Part shown: positions 63,388 to 64,000 of the stretch, one piece after another
Position numbering within the stretch: position 1 is the stretch's first letter
Layout: the number at the start of each line of letters is the position of its first letter
Origin: Acidovorax sp. NO-1
Lineage (GTDB): Bacteria > Pseudomonadota > Gammaproteobacteria > Burkholderiales > Burkholderiaceae_C
Assembly (NCBI RefSeq): GCF_000238595.1
Contig: NZ_AGTS01000102.1
Span: 18,460 to 82,459 of the forward strand
Length of the DNA stretch: 64,000 bases
Direction of reading: 5' to 3'
Program-made: the position numbers and the translations under genes
Notes under the pieces: model-generated
The model's database searches: none
What the model was told of the DNA's origin: nothing
Seen by the model: only the letters and a program-made list of their open reading frames with translations

Positions 63388-63541
63388 GCGCCGATTGTCG
63401 CGCCTGCCAATGCTGTGCGGGGGGCGGCGAGGCGACGCCCCGGCAGTCTCGTCCTACACAGGGTTCAGCAGTGTCCGACCTGCGCCTGCCATGGCCGCGC
63501 CTAAAGTCATTCCATCGTTTTTTAACTGAGAGGTTTTATCC

Positions 63542-64000
63542 ATGAACTCCCTGATGCACTCCAGCCGTCCCGTTCAACGCATTGCCAGTGTGCTGGCGGT
63601 CAGCGCCCTGGCGCTGGGTCTTGCTGCCTGCAGCAAGAACGAAGAGCCCACCGTGGGCCAGCGCATGGACTCTGCCGTGGAAAAGACCGAGCAGGCTGCC
63701 GCTGACGCCCGGGTGAAGGCCGACAGCGCAATGCAAAGCGCGGAAAACACGGCCAAAGATGCCACCAACTCTGCCATGACGGCCGTGGATGACGCCACCA
63801 TCACGGCACGTGTCAACGCGAGCCTGGCCCAGGATCCTGATCTGAGCGCGCTCAAGATCAATGTGGATAGGGTGAACGGCAAGGTCACACTCAACGGCCC
63901 CGCGCCGTCCACGGTAGCCCGTGACCGCGCCGAGAGCCTGGCCAAGGCCGTAGACGGCGTGACGGCTGTGAACAACCAGCTGGTCGTCACCGCCAGCTAA
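63542..64000 (+). CDS. BON-domain lipoprotein (OsmY-like)
   Basis: 152 residues, complete with TAA at the last three bases of the window. The N-terminal lipoprotein signal has the lipobox LGLAACS, so Cys at about residue 30 is lipidated. An Ala-rich helical segment (about 40-85) follows, then one BON domain (ITARVNASLAQDPDLSALKI, then VKLNG-like core). BON proteins bind envelopes or membranes, and OsmY types protect against osmotic stress. ATG at 63542 with GAGAGG upstream. Confidence 0.92.
   Translation: MNSLMHSSRPVQRIASVLAVSALALGLAACSKNEEPTVGQRMDSAVEKTEQAAADARVKADSAMQSAENTAKDATNSAMTAVDDATITARVNASLAQDPDLSALKINVDRVNGKVTLNGPAPSTVARDRAESLAKAVDGVTAVNNQLVVTAS

Overview
The window looks like chromosome of a high-GC betaproteobacterium of the Comamonadaceae (Acidovorax-like). 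This is an inference from the imuA-imuB-dnaE2 cassette, the AsmA, ScoAB and TrhO protein types, and a short AT-rich hairpin repeat that I associate with this family. No database search was possible.

Left flank (1-13,500): the 3' end of katG, a PcaC-like decarboxylase, a PAS-LuxR regulator divergent from scoAB across a perfect dyad, an HD-GYP protein, a LexA-box-preceded SOS mutagenesis cassette (imuA, imuB, dnaE2; imuA and imuB carry apparent one-base frameshifts), an AsmA-family protein and an RluA-family pseudouridine synthase.

Genomic island (13,527-37,722): about 24.2 kb bounded by an 18-bp direct repeat. The right copy is the 3' end of tRNA-Gly(CCC). A large ICEclc/PAGI-2-type tyrosine integrase sits beside the tRNA. 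The cargo is a heat/protein-quality-control locus read leftward: HTH regulator, hsp20, clpK, phospholipase D/cardiolipin synthase, ftsH, thioredoxin, a PAS-GGDEF-EAL protein, psiE, an HtpX-like M48 protease, a DegP-like protease and a LysR regulator. It is followed by an IS110 remnant, an intact IS3-family element, the tail of a TraG-like conjugation gene, DUF3742, an AbiE-type toxin-antitoxin pair, a MobH relaxase, an XRE regulator and an effector-domain-only LysR protein. No mating-pair-formation genes remain, so it looks like a reduced ICE that might be mobilised in trans.

Right flank (37,779-64,000): a seven-gene leftward operon for trans-4-hydroxy-L-proline catabolism (pyrroline-hydroxycarboxylate deaminase, 4-hydroxyproline epimerase, three-part D-hydroxyproline dehydrogenase, GntR regulator, semialdehyde dehydrogenase); alaS; a dCache/HD-GYP protein next to a GGDEF protein; an overlapping FAD oxidoreductase-gluQ-trmB operon; a LysR regulator divergent from a pirin-DoxX-flavodoxin-pirin cluster; the tRNA hydroxylase gene trhO; a GGDEF plus FlhG/MinD-like pair; a SulP transporter; and a BON-domain lipoprotein ending at the last base.

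Two patterns cut across genes. A hairpin repeat (GCGCTT, 7-nt loop, AAGCGC, with AT-rich flanks) occurs five times in the chromosomal flanks, including inside dnaE2 and gluQ and over the trhO stop, and I saw none in the island. Apparent one-base indels in G or A runs break imuA, imuB, ftsH and the hydroxyproline dehydrogenase gene, and clpK has a larger frame-breaking gap near its start. These may be sequencing errors or real lesions.
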